The translations under genes and the position numbers were made by a program. This document shows positions 1 to 7,794 of a stretch of DNA of 12,233 nt, piece after piece (position 1 is the stretch's first letter; the number at the start of each line of letters is the position of its first letter). A model generated the notes under the pieces. That model was not told the origin of the DNA and did not search any database. It worked only from the letters and a program-made list of their open reading frames with translations. This DNA is from Bacteroidota bacterium (GTDB taxonomy: Bacteria; Bacteroidota; Bacteroidia; Bacteroidales; UBA4417): assembly GCA_020048595.1 (NCBI GenBank), contig JAIFMH010000212.1, forward strand, positions 1-12,233. The letters run 5' to 3'.

Positions 1-1529
1 AGAAGAGGCGCTCAGCATGGAAATTTCTATAATAAAACAGAACCTTTTTTTGCTGGCATGGAAAGTGGCTATAAAAATCTGATTACTCGTTTTATAAAAT
101 ACCGCTGGCTTTCATGGGCAATAGTATTAGCATGTTTCGCTATGGTATATTTTATTGGTACAAACCTTCAGAGTGAAATTGCACCACTCGAGGACAAAGG
201 CAGTGTCCGGTTGCAAATTTCGGGACCGGAAGGAGCCAGTTATCCTTTTATGATGGAAGCCGGAAATAAGGTAGTTGATTTCCTGATAGATTCAGTTCCT
301 GAGGGAGACTTTTCCTTTGTTTCCATTCCAGGTTTTGGAAGTGGCGGCGTAAACAGCGGATTTGGACGTATAGGCTTGGTTCCTGCTTCTGAACGACAGC
401 GCACCCAAAGCGAGATTGCGCAGGATTTAGGCAAGAAACTGGCACGCTATAACGATATCAGAATCTTGATTTCGAAAAACTTAGAACCATAATTCCAAAA
501 TTCCTCGAAGAAGCCAAAGATGATAAAACGTTCCAGAATGTTGATGTTAACCTCAAATTCAACAAACCCGAAGTAGACATTACCATCGACAGGATAAAAG
601 CCCGTGAATTCGGGCTGACCGTAACCGATATTGCCAGTGTGCTTCAAAATGCATACAGCGGTCGCCGGCTCGCATATTTCATTATGAATGGTAAGCAATA
701 CCAGGTTATCAGCCAGGTTGGACTTAAAAACAGGCAGGCACCTGCTGACATTTCGAACCTTTATGTCCGAAACAATAAAGGCGAAAACATTTCGCTGGCA
801 TCAGTAACCAAAATTGAACCCAATGCAATGCCGCCGTCCCTTTTTCATTATAACAGGTACAAAGCTGCTACTATTTCCGCATCACTCTCCGAAGGGAAAA
901 CCATTGGTGATGGCGTTGATGCCATGCAGGCTATTGCTGACAGATTACTGGACGAAAGTTATCAAACTTCGCTAAGCGGACCATCACGCGACTATGCCGA
1001 AAGTTCCTCAAATACTGCTTTTGCTTTTATGCTTGCACTGGTGTTGATTTTCCTGGTTTTAGCTGCACAATTCGAAAGTTTCAGGGATCCGCTGATTATT
1101 ATGATTACAGTTCCTTTGGCAATTGCCGGGGCAGTATTAAGTCTTTGGATTTTCAACCAGACGCTGAACATCTTTTCGCAAATCGGAATGATCATGCTTA
1201 TCGGACTGGTTACCAAAAACGGAATTCTAATTGTTGAGTTTGCCAATAAAAAGAGGGATTCGGGCTTATCAAAAAGACAAGCTGTAATTGATGCTGCCAC
1301 AATGCGCCTGAGACCCATTTTAATGACCAGCCTTGCAACATCACTTGGAGCTTTACCCATTGCGTTAAGTTTGGGTGCAGCTGCAACAAGCCGTATTCCA
1401 CTGGGTATTGTAGTTGTAGGTGGAATTATGTTTTCACTGATACTCACTCTATTTGTAATTCCGGCGGTTTACACCTATATTTCCGGAAAAAGAGAAGTGC
1501 ATGAAGAAGAAATGGAAGAGATTAGTTAG
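1..1529 (+). pseudogene. RND efflux pump permease (AcrB/MexB type), C-terminal half, frameshifted
   Basis: Inner-membrane proton-driven permease of a tripartite efflux pump. The reading frame is open from base 1, so the N-terminal half lies upstream of the window. Positions 1-489 encode a transmembrane helix (codons near 115-165) and the start of the second periplasmic porter region, ending at a premature TAA at 490-492. The family sequence resumes in another frame from about 459 (QNLDFEKL) and runs to the stop at 1529. This second part has the typical NKPEVDI, GRRLAYF and MNGKQYQV segments, the last membrane helices, and the helix motif TKNGILIVEFA. Its lysine (1215-1217) corresponds to the proton-relay Lys940 of E. 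coli AcrB. Against the family, about 24 residues between YNDIR and QNLDF are missing, so the break is a deletion of 3n+1 bases, not a single-base slip. An ATG at 639 could start only a truncated, non-functional piece. Could be a true pseudogene or an assembly defect. Confidence 0.85.
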
Positions 1530-1585
1530 TGAGAACCTGGAAGCGAGTATTTATCACATTAAATAAAAACCAGGCATACCCGACC

Positions 1586-1608
1586 ATTAACTTTTTACAA
1601 TTAACTTT
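1586..1608 (+). repeat. Short direct repeat ATTAACTTT upstream of the outer-membrane channel gene
   Basis: The 9-mer ATTAACTTT occurs at 1586-1594 and again at 1600-1608, a 14-base period. Each copy contains TAACTTT, one base short of the Bacteroidota -7 box TAnnTTTG. The second copy lies 15 bases before the ATG at 1624. It could be a promoter duplication or a regulator site, but in AT-rich DNA it could also be chance. Confidence 0.3.
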
Positions 1609-1623
1609 AAATCGTTATTGAAA

Positions 1624-2934
1624 ATGAATTTGAATATAAAAAACATATTTCTGTTTATTTGGCTCAGTCTTCCTCTGATAGCCGGTGCTCAGCAGCAACT
1701 TACATTACGAAATGCGATTGACACTGCACTCAGGAATAATTACGACATTCAGATCTCTAAAAACTATGTCGAAATAGCAAGGATGAACAATACCTATGGA
1801 GTTGCAGGCGGATTGCCTTATGTATCGGCAAATGCTGCAGATAATGGATCTCTGACTACCATTAACCAGACATTTTACGACGATATTCCTGAGACAAGCA
1901 TTTCGAACAGAGGCGAAAATACAGTAAATGCAGGAGTTTCGGCAGGAATAGTTTTATTTAACGGATTTAAAATAACGGCAACCAAAGAAAAGCTCAGCAG
2001 GTTGCAGAACCTGAGCGAAATCCAGCTTAATCAACAGATTCAAAATACCATTGCCGATATTATGATTACATATTTTGATATTATCAGGCAAGACAACTAC
2101 CTCAAAATTATTCAGAATTCCCTTGATGTTTCCAAACAGAAACTGGAAATTATTAATGTGAAGAAAAATGTTGGTATGTCAGATGCCGTTGAGATTCTTC
2201 AGGCTCAGACTGACGTTAATTCTGCGGAACAATTGCTGGAGATACAAAAAATGGTGATCCAACAAAATAAATCAGATCTGTTGCTGTTGATCAATTCAAA
2301 AAATCAGATGCAATTTTCAGTGGTTGACACCATAATTATCGACCAATCCCTGCAACTGGATTCAATCATTAATTATTTGAACCGCAATACACAATACCTT
2401 AGTGCTGAGCAACAAATACTTATCGACGAACAAATAGTTAAAGAGGTTTCATCACAACGCTATCCATCCATAAAATTGAATGCTGGTTATGATTTCTACC
2501 AGGCAAATCTCAATAAAGGGACCATGTCGATGAACCAGAATTATGGTCCTACAGCCGGAATAAACATGCAGATACCCATTTTTAACGGGAATATTTACAA
2601 AACGCAAAAGGATGTTGCCAAAATCAATGTCAGTAATTCGAAACTGGAAATGGAAAGTTTGCTGAATTCACTTACAACCCAGGCTACCAAAACGTACAGA
2701 ACATATAGCACAACCCTGCAGCAAATAGAATCGCAGCGAAAAAATTTCGAAATGACAAAGCAACTGGTTGATGTAGTAATGCAGCAATTTCATGTAAGCC
2801 AGGCAACAATACTGGATGTAAGAGCTGCCCAAACCAGTTTTGAGAATGCAGCCTACCTTTTAGTTAACCTGCTTTTTTCAGCAAAAGTAGCTGAAATTGA
2901 ATTGAAACAGTTGACTTACAGTCTGGGGATTTAA
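1624..2934 (+). CDS. TolC-family outer-membrane efflux channel
   Basis: Outer-membrane exit duct of a tripartite efflux pump, forming a trimeric beta-barrel with a long periplasmic alpha-helical tunnel. At 436 residues the length is normal for the family. The N-terminus is a signal peptide (hydrophobic stretch about residues 8-20, likely cleaved after AGA before QQQ). Two repeats of long amphipathic, glutamine- and asparagine-rich helices follow, about residues 25-210 and 235-436, each opening with the family pattern (LTLRNAIDTALRNN near residue 26). The glycine-containing beta segments of the barrel are seen at VNAGVSAGIVLFNG and AGINMQIPIFNG. I chose the ATG at 1624; a TTG two codons earlier (1618) is open but less likely. 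It follows the broken RND gene by about 95 bases in the same direction and appears intact, so it may still serve another pump. The exact substrate cannot be told. Confidence 0.9.
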   Translation: MNLNIKNIFLFIWLSLPLIAGAQQQLTLRNAIDTALRNNYDIQISKNYVEIARMNNTYGVAGGLPYVSANAADNGSLTTINQTFYDDIPETSISNRGENTVNAGVSAGIVLFNGFKITATKEKLSRLQNLSEIQLNQQIQNTIADIMITYFDIIRQDNYLKIIQNSLDVSKQKLEIINVKKNVGMSDAVEILQAQTDVNSAEQLLEIQKMVIQQNKSDLLLLINSKNQMQFSVVDTIIIDQSLQLDSIINYLNRNTQYLSAEQQILIDEQIVKEVSSQRYPSIKLNAGYDFYQANLNKGTMSMNQNYGPTAGINMQIPIFNGNIYKTQKDVAKINVSNSKLEMESLLNSLTTQATKTYRTYSTTLQQIESQRKNFEMTKQLVDVVMQQFHVSQATILDVRAAQTSFENAAYLLVNLLFSAKVAEIELKQLTYSLGI

Positions 2935-2984
2935 ATGATTAGTAGTCAGTCTATCAGATAAATTTCTTATTTATGCATTGATTT

Positions 2985-3374
2985 TCAATCCTGCTTTGTT
3001 TGGTTTTTCTTCTTGTTGTGACTTATTATAAATAGCACTCCTACAACAATAAACGGAAAGGTGATTAATGCAATTATTCCCAGGCTCATGCCAATAGAGT
3101 GGTTATTTTCATAATTAAGCATAAACACTAAAGGACTTAAGGCAAGTCCTGTTACAGCAAATATTATTCCGCCAATCAGTTCCCATTTCCACGCAATAAT
3201 AAGTATTGCCAAAAGAATAAATGATGGAATAAGATGCATCAGGAAAGCACCTAGCTGCTGCCATATGGTTAGTCCCGGTGCAAAAGCATCGGCTGCAAAC
3301 ATACTGATAAACAGTATTGCCAGGATACAGATTATCCGTGGCAACCAATGAAATACACTGACAGATATTTTCAT
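2985..3374 (-). CDS. Small four-helix integral membrane protein, function unknown
   Basis: A 129-residue protein that is nearly all membrane helix: hydrophobic segments at about residues 12-30, 43-62, 65-85 and 97-118, ending in a lysine-rich tail (KKKNQTK) that should face the cytoplasm. The segment HLIPSFILL followed by AWKWELIGGI looks like a conserved helix-turn-helix pair of a small uncharacterised Bacteroidota family; I cannot name the family with certainty. No catalytic motif is visible. The start is taken at ATG 3374; the frame is open to a TTG at 3425, but those 17 polar residues precede the natural hydrophobic start and carry no family-like sequence. It converges on the channel gene, with 50 bases between the two stop codons, and stands alone on its strand with a promoter-like box upstream. 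Confidence 0.7.
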   Translation of the reverse strand: MKISVSVFHWLPRIICILAILFISMFAADAFAPGLTIWQQLGAFLMHLIPSFILLAILIIAWKWELIGGIIFAVTGLALSPLVFMLNYENNHSIGMSLGIIALITFPFIVVGVLFIISHNKKKNQTKQD

Positions 3375-3422
3375 TGTATTCGATTTTGAAATATAAATTG
3401 TCTGGTTAGCAGTTAAGTTCCC

Positions 3423-3430
3423 CAAACTTA
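3423..3430 (-). promoter_or_regulatory. Candidate -7 box TAAGTTTG for the four-helix membrane protein
   Basis: On the minus strand TAAGTTTG matches the Bacteroidota -7 consensus TAnnTTTG exactly and lies 48 bases before the ATG at 3374. I see no good TTTG/TTG box at the expected 17-23 base spacing, so support is partial. Confidence 0.35.
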
Positions 3431-3642
3431 CAAATATTGTTTCAGATAAGAATAGTTTTGGATTAGGTATTGAAAATCCGGATATTAACGTTCATGTGTT
3501 AATCATACAAGAATCCCCACCTAAATGTAATTTCTTTAAAAACACGCGTTACCAGTTTTGAGGATTTAGAGTTACTGGATAATTATCAGGAGACAGAAAT
3601 TATTAAATATGATAGAGAATCTGAAGTTCCCGCTTACTGTTT

Positions 3643-4371
3643 CTATTGATGATTGATATTCTGAAGCGAATCTGAAGCCATCTCCTGTTTCTTATATTCA
3701 ATAATCCCTGATCTTTCTTTTCGCAAAGCTTCATTCACCTGCTTATCAATAAGCAACTCGAGATATTTATCTTTGTATCCGTCAGAAGGATTGCCGGATT
3801 CAACTTTTTGATTCAGTTGAAAATACCAGATAACACCTAATGAAATTGTAAATAATAATGCCAGGGATGCCAGTATAACAGGCAGGAAATCACGTTTTGA
3901 ACTGGGTTTCTGCGAATTTGTATTATTACTACCAGGAATTTCATACAGTTCCTTATCAACAGAATGTACCGAGACATTTACGGGTAAATGCCGTTCCAGC
4001 AATTCTTCAAAATAATTGCCGATTGTGTCTTTTATCAGGTAATCGAGCGCTTGCCTGGTTGATCCGTAATTAATGTACCGGGTAAGAATAAGCAAAGTGA
4101 ACTGAATGGTAAAAGAACCATGCTCCTGGTAATTCAAAAAGTAAACTTTTGTGCTGTCGCGAATAACAATACTTCGATCGATATTGGATTTCAGAAAATC
4201 GCGGATTGGATTCTCTGAACGTACGTTTTCATTCCTCCTATCATCAAAGCGGGTTAACTCGGATCGCAGTATATCACCCAATTCGTGAAATCCTTTATCT
4301 TTATCCTTAATCAGGATAGAAAATTCGATTTCGCGAATAGTTAAAGCATCATTATGTGTGCTGTAGGTCAT
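3643..4371 (-). CDS. Single-pass membrane protein with an N-terminal alpha/beta domain, unrecognised
   Basis: A 242-residue protein I do not recognise firmly. Reading its residue pattern, the N-terminal domain (about 10-145) suggests strand (TIREIEFSILI), helix (FHELGDILRSEL), strand (STKVYFLNY), strand (GSFTIQFTLLIL), helix (TRQALDYLIKDTIGNYFEEL) and strand (VNVSVHSV): a ferredoxin-like beta-alpha-beta-beta-alpha-beta order. A linker rich in S, N and K (147-160) leads to one membrane helix (about 162-185). A charged, probably helical tail (196-235, rich in K, E and Q) follows. The positive charges before the helix suggest that the N-terminal domain is cytoplasmic and the tail periplasmic. 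There is no signal peptide. The layout loosely resembles bacterial TRADD-N-like membrane proteins, but this is only a suggestion. It lies 110 bases downstream of the 4482-5174 gene, on the same strand. Confidence 0.65.
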   Translation of the reverse strand: MTYSTHNDALTIREIEFSILIKDKDKGFHELGDILRSELTRFDDRRNENVRSENPIRDFLKSNIDRSIVIRDSTKVYFLNYQEHGSFTIQFTLLILTRYINYGSTRQALDYLIKDTIGNYFEELLERHLPVNVSVHSVDKELYEIPGSNNTNSQKPSSKRDFLPVILASLALLFTISLGVIWYFQLNQKVESGNPSDGYKDKYLELLIDKQVNEALRKERSGIIEYKKQEMASDSLQNINHQ

Positions 4372-4450
4372 ATAGCCGGCAATCCGGTAGTAATTTAATT
4401 GAGATTCAAGAATTGAAATATGAACTTTAGTAACTGGTATGCGAAGATTG

Positions 4451-4472
4451 AGTATTCCGAATCCGGAATACT
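4451..4472. terminator. Perfect 9-bp inverted repeat after the 4482-5174 gene
   Basis: AGTATTCCG and CGGAATACT form a perfect 9-bp stem around a 4-base loop (AATC). It lies about 10 bases past the minus-strand stop at 4482. No U-run follows on the minus strand; a short T-run (ATTTTT) follows on the plus strand, where no gene ends. It may stabilise the mRNA 3' end, weakly terminate, or bind a protein. Confidence 0.4.
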
Positions 4473-4481
4473 ATTTTTCAA

Positions 4482-5174
4482 CTATCTCAATTCCTCATGA
4501 TCTCCCTGGAACCGGAAACCAAGTCTTTTACCCGTTGTCATTTTCATATTATCGAGAGTACTTTGAATATCGGCAACAGTAATCATTTTCATTGCATCAT
4601 ATGGAGGTGTTAACAAATCGAAGTTACAGGTATACCTTATGGCTGACTCAAGAATCATCCTGACTGATTCGCGGGTAATAACCGATGATTGAAAATTATT
4701 GTACAACTGTCCGACCTCCCTTTTTCCTTCAACAAAATAATGGTTTTCATTATTAACAAAGATACGTCCTATCATATAACCAAGGTCGTTCATGCGGTTG
4801 TATTTAAAGGAATCGGCCAGGAAGTTGAATATCATGATAACACCGCAATAGGAACGGCTTGAATCTTCATGAATATAGCTGGTTTTCATTACTTCATGAT
4901 CACGGGAGAACTCAAATACATTGGTATGCATAGTAAAAATCAATACATCACCGCCGAACCTGAGTTCGGCTTCAAATTCACCTTTGTCGTGGTATTCAAA
5001 AGGTATCTGTAAAGGTTCACTCCTGAAAGTTTTCCTGTATTCCTCAGCCATTTCAGCCAAAACGGATTTAAAAAGCCTGAAAGTTTCGAGGGTAGTACGA
5101 TAAACTTCCTGTTTAAATGCTGCTTTTTTTCGGAGTGCAGGTAAAAGATCGTCATTAGGTAAAATATCCATCAT
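4482..5174 (-). CDS. Conserved hypothetical protein, likely cytoplasmic
   Basis: A 230-residue protein of unknown function. It has no signal peptide or membrane helix. The first 50 residues are charged and probably helical (KKAAFKQEVYRTTLETFRLF). A beta-rich part follows (about 54-105, including FEAELRFGGDVLIFTMHTNV and VFEFSRD). Then come a mixed region with aromatic and polar residues (Y109, C110, N117, F118, Y134) and a C-terminal helical part that ends near GKRLGFRFQGD. No nucleotide-binding loop, metal site or catalytic triad is obvious. Codon use resembles the neighbours, which suggests a resident gene rather than a recent import. The start is an ATG at 5174 with a second ATG directly after it. 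The gene begins 61 bases after the oxidoreductase stop, with promoter-like boxes in that gap, and is followed by the single-pass membrane protein gene, with which it may be co-transcribed. Confidence 0.65.
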   Translation of the reverse strand: MMDILPNDDLLPALRKKAAFKQEVYRTTLETFRLFKSVLAEMAEEYRKTFRSEPLQIPFEYHDKGEFEAELRFGGDVLIFTMHTNVFEFSRDHEVMKTSYIHEDSSRSYCGVIMIFNFLADSFKYNRMNDLGYMIGRIFVNNENHYFVEGKREVGQLYNNFQSSVITRESVRMILESAIRYTCNFDLLTPPYDAMKMITVADIQSTLDNMKMTTGKRLGFRFQGDHEELR

Positions 5175-5201
5175 TGGAATAGCAATTATTTATTGAGGAT
5201 A

Positions 5202-5234
5202 TAAAAGTACGCTAATATTTAAATAATTGTACAA
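5202..5234 (-). promoter_or_regulatory. Candidate promoter of the 4482-5174 gene
   Basis: On the minus strand TTG (5232-5234) is followed after 22 bases by TACTTTTA (5202-5209), one mismatch from TAnnTTTG. The spacing fits the 17-23 bases reported for Bacteroidota promoters, and the box lies 27 bases before the ATG. The TTG is part of an 8-base palindrome TTGTACAA (5227-5234). Confidence 0.35.
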
Positions 5235-5235
5235 C

Positions 5236-6798
5236 TCATTTTCTGTATTTTTTCACTACGGCATGTGCACAACTAACACCATCCATGGCTGAGGAAACAA
5301 TGCCTCCTGAGTATCCGGCTCCTTCGCCGCAAGGGAATAATCCCGGCAGGTTTATATGTTCGAGTGTCTCAGTGTTTCGGGGAATACGGATGGGTGACGA
5401 AGTACGTGATTCAGTACCTAAAATAACTGCTTCGGAAGTATGATACCCTTTCATCATTTTATCAAACTGAAGGAATGCTTCCTGCAACCTGGCAGAAACA
5501 AACGGAGGTAGAATTTCGTGCAGCGGCGCAGCAACAATCCCCGGATTGTACGAACATTCTGGTAATGAGGATGAAATAACACCTTTGGTAAAATCAGTTA
5601 TCCGTTGTGCCGGAGCCGATTGGTTCATTCCTGCGGCACGCCAGCAAGCGTCCTCAACCCTACGTTGTAATTCCAGCCCGGCAAAAGGCCCATATTCTGA
5701 AAGATAGGCAATATCAGCCGGATCAACTTGAACTACAATCCCTGAATTTGCATAAGGAGAATTCCGCCGGCTGTTCGACATGCCATTAACTACAACCTGA
5801 CCGGTTTCAGTTGCTGATGGCACAATAATTCCTCCCGGACACATGCAGAACGAAAAAACGCCCCGGCCTTCAACTTGTTTTACAAGGCTGTATGGTGCTG
5901 CAGGCAAATATTGTTCGCGCGGTGACTGGTGGTACTGGATGCTGTCGATAAGTGCCTGTGGATGCTCGGCACGAACTCCAAGTGCAAAGCTCTTTGCCTC
6001 CAGTGCAAACCCTTTTTTATGCAATAATTCGTAAATATCCCGGGCCGAATGACCGGTAGCGAGTATAACTGCCTGTGCTTCAAAACGCTCACCGCTCTTA
6101 TCTTCTACACCTTTTACTTTGCCATTTTGAATCAGGATATCAACGATCCTTCGGTTAAAATAAAACTCTCCCCCTGCATCAACTATTGTCTGACGCATGG
6201 CTGCAATAATTGCCGGAAGTTTATCTGTTCCTATATGCGCATGGCTGTCGATTAAAATGTCTTCGTCAGCTCCGTGTGAAACCAACATTGCAAGTATATC
6301 GCTTACATTACCACGTTTGTTGGATCTGGTATAAAGTTTTCCATCGCTGTATGTCCCGGCTCCACCTTCGCCAAAGCAATAGTTGGAATCAGGATTTACA
6401 ATGTGCTCACGGTTTATCTGGGCTATGTCGAACTTACGTGCTTTTACATCTTTTCCCCGTTCGATAACTATAGGTTTCATGCCGTTTTCGATCAGAGTAA
6501 GAGCGGCAAAGAGTCCGGCAGGACCAGCACCAACAACTATAACAGGTATCTTGCGACTTACATCACTATAACTCTTTCGGATAAATTTACGGACTTCTGT
6601 TGGCTGTTCGTCAATATACAATTCAGCTTTAAGACGAATTTTCACTTTTGACGAACGGGCATCCACCGATCGTTGAATGGGATTCAAATGTTTAATACGG
6701 GCAGGCTGAATGCGAAGTACATGTGCAAAGGCGGTCTTCCATCCCGAAGGGTCGGCAGCCTGTTTCGGGGTCATGGCGATTTCAATTTCTTTGCGCAT
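5236..6798 (-). CDS. FAD-dependent oxidoreductase, COG2509 type
   Basis: A predicted cytoplasmic flavoprotein dehydrogenase of 520 residues, the usual size for the COG2509 group; the physiological substrate is unknown. Residues 1-80 form the small N-terminal domain typical of this group (basic, with VKIRLKAELYIDEQ). The Rossmann dinucleotide site follows: VIVVGAGPAGLFAAL, with GAGPAG at 90-95 and the ribose-binding acid E113 in VIERG. Next is the group hallmark GEGGAGTYSDGKL (143-155), then the second FAD contact ending in ILATGHSARD. The C-terminal FAD segment near 486-508 reads GLFPCGEGAGYSGGI, and its glycine run caps the flavin. All key motifs are intact. The start is an ATG at 6798; no in-frame alternative is better. 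It is separated from porT by 116 bases that carry a good promoter candidate, so it is probably its own transcription unit. Confidence 0.88.
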   Translation of the reverse strand: MRKEIEIAMTPKQAADPSGWKTAFAHVLRIQPARIKHLNPIQRSVDARSSKVKIRLKAELYIDEQPTEVRKFIRKSYSDVSRKIPVIVVGAGPAGLFAALTLIENGMKPIVIERGKDVKARKFDIAQINREHIVNPDSNYCFGEGGAGTYSDGKLYTRSNKRGNVSDILAMLVSHGADEDILIDSHAHIGTDKLPAIIAAMRQTIVDAGGEFYFNRRIVDILIQNGKVKGVEDKSGERFEAQAVILATGHSARDIYELLHKKGFALEAKSFALGVRAEHPQALIDSIQYHQSPREQYLPAAPYSLVKQVEGRGVFSFCMCPGGIIVPSATETGQVVVNGMSNSRRNSPYANSGIVVQVDPADIAYLSEYGPFAGLELQRRVEDACWRAAGMNQSAPAQRITDFTKGVISSSLPECSYNPGIVAAPLHEILPPFVSARLQEAFLQFDKMMKGYHTSEAVILGTESRTSSPIRIPRNTETLEHINLPGLFPCGEGAGYSGGIVSSAMDGVSCAHAVVKKYRK

Positions 6799-6838
6799 GG
6801 ATTTATCTAAACGTTATTTTTCCAATTGGTAGGTTCTG

Positions 6839-6873
6839 CAAAGTTAAAGATAACCGGGCATTGTTTTAACAAA
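6839..6873 (-). promoter_or_regulatory. Candidate promoter of the FAD oxidoreductase gene
   Basis: On the minus strand a TTTG (6870-6873) and an exact -7 box TAACTTTG (6839-6846) are 23 bases apart, at the upper end of the accepted spacing. The -7 box ends 40 bases before the ATG, giving a leader of about 30-35 bases. It is the best promoter match in the window. Confidence 0.5.
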
Positions 6874-6914
6874 CAGAAAGGAGAGGTGAATGTTTACACA
6901 GATAGAGTAATATG

Positions 6915-7694
6915 TTACTCAAAAGTAAAAGAGATCTGAAATATTTTAGAGCTCATTCGCTCGATAGCTCCGGTATATATAGTATCATCATGTTTTAAAA
7001 TATCAAACAAGCCGTAGGACATTGATATTTCAGTACCAAACTTAAAATAAGCAGTGTAAAAATCGAAACCCACTCCGCCAAGCGCATATATATCTTTCCG
7101 GTTAATAAAAACATAAGCTGCATTGTTATCAGCTTTTTTCTTTGCATTTGAAGCCAGGTCCATTGAATATTTGGCGCCTGCCAGAACATACGGCCTCACA
7201 TTATGTATTCTTTTCCCTTTAAATCTCACCGACAAAGGAAATTCGACAAATGTTGACTGTATGTTTTTCGTTACATAAAGCATTTCAGGAGCCATCTTTC
7301 CATTATAGCTCATCATAGTATAATCCAGATTTCGTTCACCAAAAGTGAGTGAAGGAGTAAATCGCATGTCGAAATACTCTCCCAAACGCAGATTGCCGAC
7401 TATTCCAATCACAAAACCTATTGTTGGGGTAGCTTCAACACTGTAAAGATTAGCGGAATCACAGTTTTGATCCGGAATGGATTGTTGAAGATCGTTGTTG
7501 TAATAGAACTGTTTCTGGTAATCAGGCTTAGTTTTGATGGTAAAAAGCATTTCATTAACACCCAGCAGGAAACCGAAGTGATAAGGTGCCTGGTCATAAT
7601 CAGGTTTGTTAGGAACTTGCCTTGATTGCGAAAAAGCCTTGCCTGAAAAACAAAGCAATAAAATAATGATGAAAAATTTTGGCGTACGGAACAT
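6915..7694 (-). CDS. porT: PorT-family type IX secretion outer-membrane protein
   Basis: PorT is required for type IX secretion, the Bacteroidota pathway that exports adhesins, proteases and gliding proteins across the outer membrane. The 259-residue product begins with a clear signal peptide (hydrophobic residues 7-16, likely cleaved near AFS before QSR). The mature start has the family block PDYDQAPYHFGFLLGVN (31-47). The rest is a series of alternating amphipathic strands typical of a small beta-barrel (TPTIGFVIGIVGN, FDMRFTPSLTFGERN, TFVEFPLSVRFKG, VRPYVLAGAKYSMDL, FKFGTEISMSYGLFD), ending in an aromatic final strand (FQISFTFE). I prefer ATG 7694 to the upstream TTG at 7718, because it puts the signal peptide at the N-terminus. 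It lies 100 bases downstream of menG, the gene order known from Bacteroidota such as Porphyromonas and Flavobacterium. A 6-bp inverted repeat (GAGTAA/TTACTC, 6905-6920) overlaps the stop codon. Confidence 0.88.
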   Translation of the reverse strand: MFRTPKFFIIILLLCFSGKAFSQSRQVPNKPDYDQAPYHFGFLLGVNEMLFTIKTKPDYQKQFYYNNDLQQSIPDQNCDSANLYSVEATPTIGFVIGIVGNLRLGEYFDMRFTPSLTFGERNLDYTMMSYNGKMAPEMLYVTKNIQSTFVEFPLSVRFKGKRIHNVRPYVLAGAKYSMDLASNAKKKADNNAAYVFINRKDIYALGGVGFDFYTAYFKFGTEISMSYGLFDILKHDDTIYTGAIERMSSKIFQISFTFE

Positions 7695-7794
7695 GTAAAT
7701 ATTAAAGTGGTAGTACAAAAACGGCGCAAATCATTGTTTAGTATGCAAAACAACAATACAGAGCAAAATTTGCAATTAAAAGTTGACCCTGCTC

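Noticed and set aside
450..640. Programmed ribosomal frameshift in the RND gene
   Set aside because: About 24 family residues are missing at the junction and no slippery sequence is apparent, so a frameshift alone could not restore the protein.
992..1447. Minus-strand frame of 151 codons inside the RND gene
   Set aside because: It is antisense to well-conserved RND helices and has no recognisable protein pattern.
639..1529. Independent 296-residue gene starting at ATG 639
   Set aside because: The same frame carries clear RND family sequence from about 459 to 638, so the ATG is internal to the broken gene.
2945..2984. Bidirectional terminator between the convergent channel and membrane protein genes
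   Set aside because: Only a 6-bp all-AT inverted repeat (ATAAAT/ATTTAT) and a 5-bp one are present; too weak to call.
4373..4388. Hairpin CCGG-ATTG-CCGG covering the start of the 3643-4371 gene
   Set aside because: The stem is only 4 bp and CCGG is itself a palindrome, so chance is likely.
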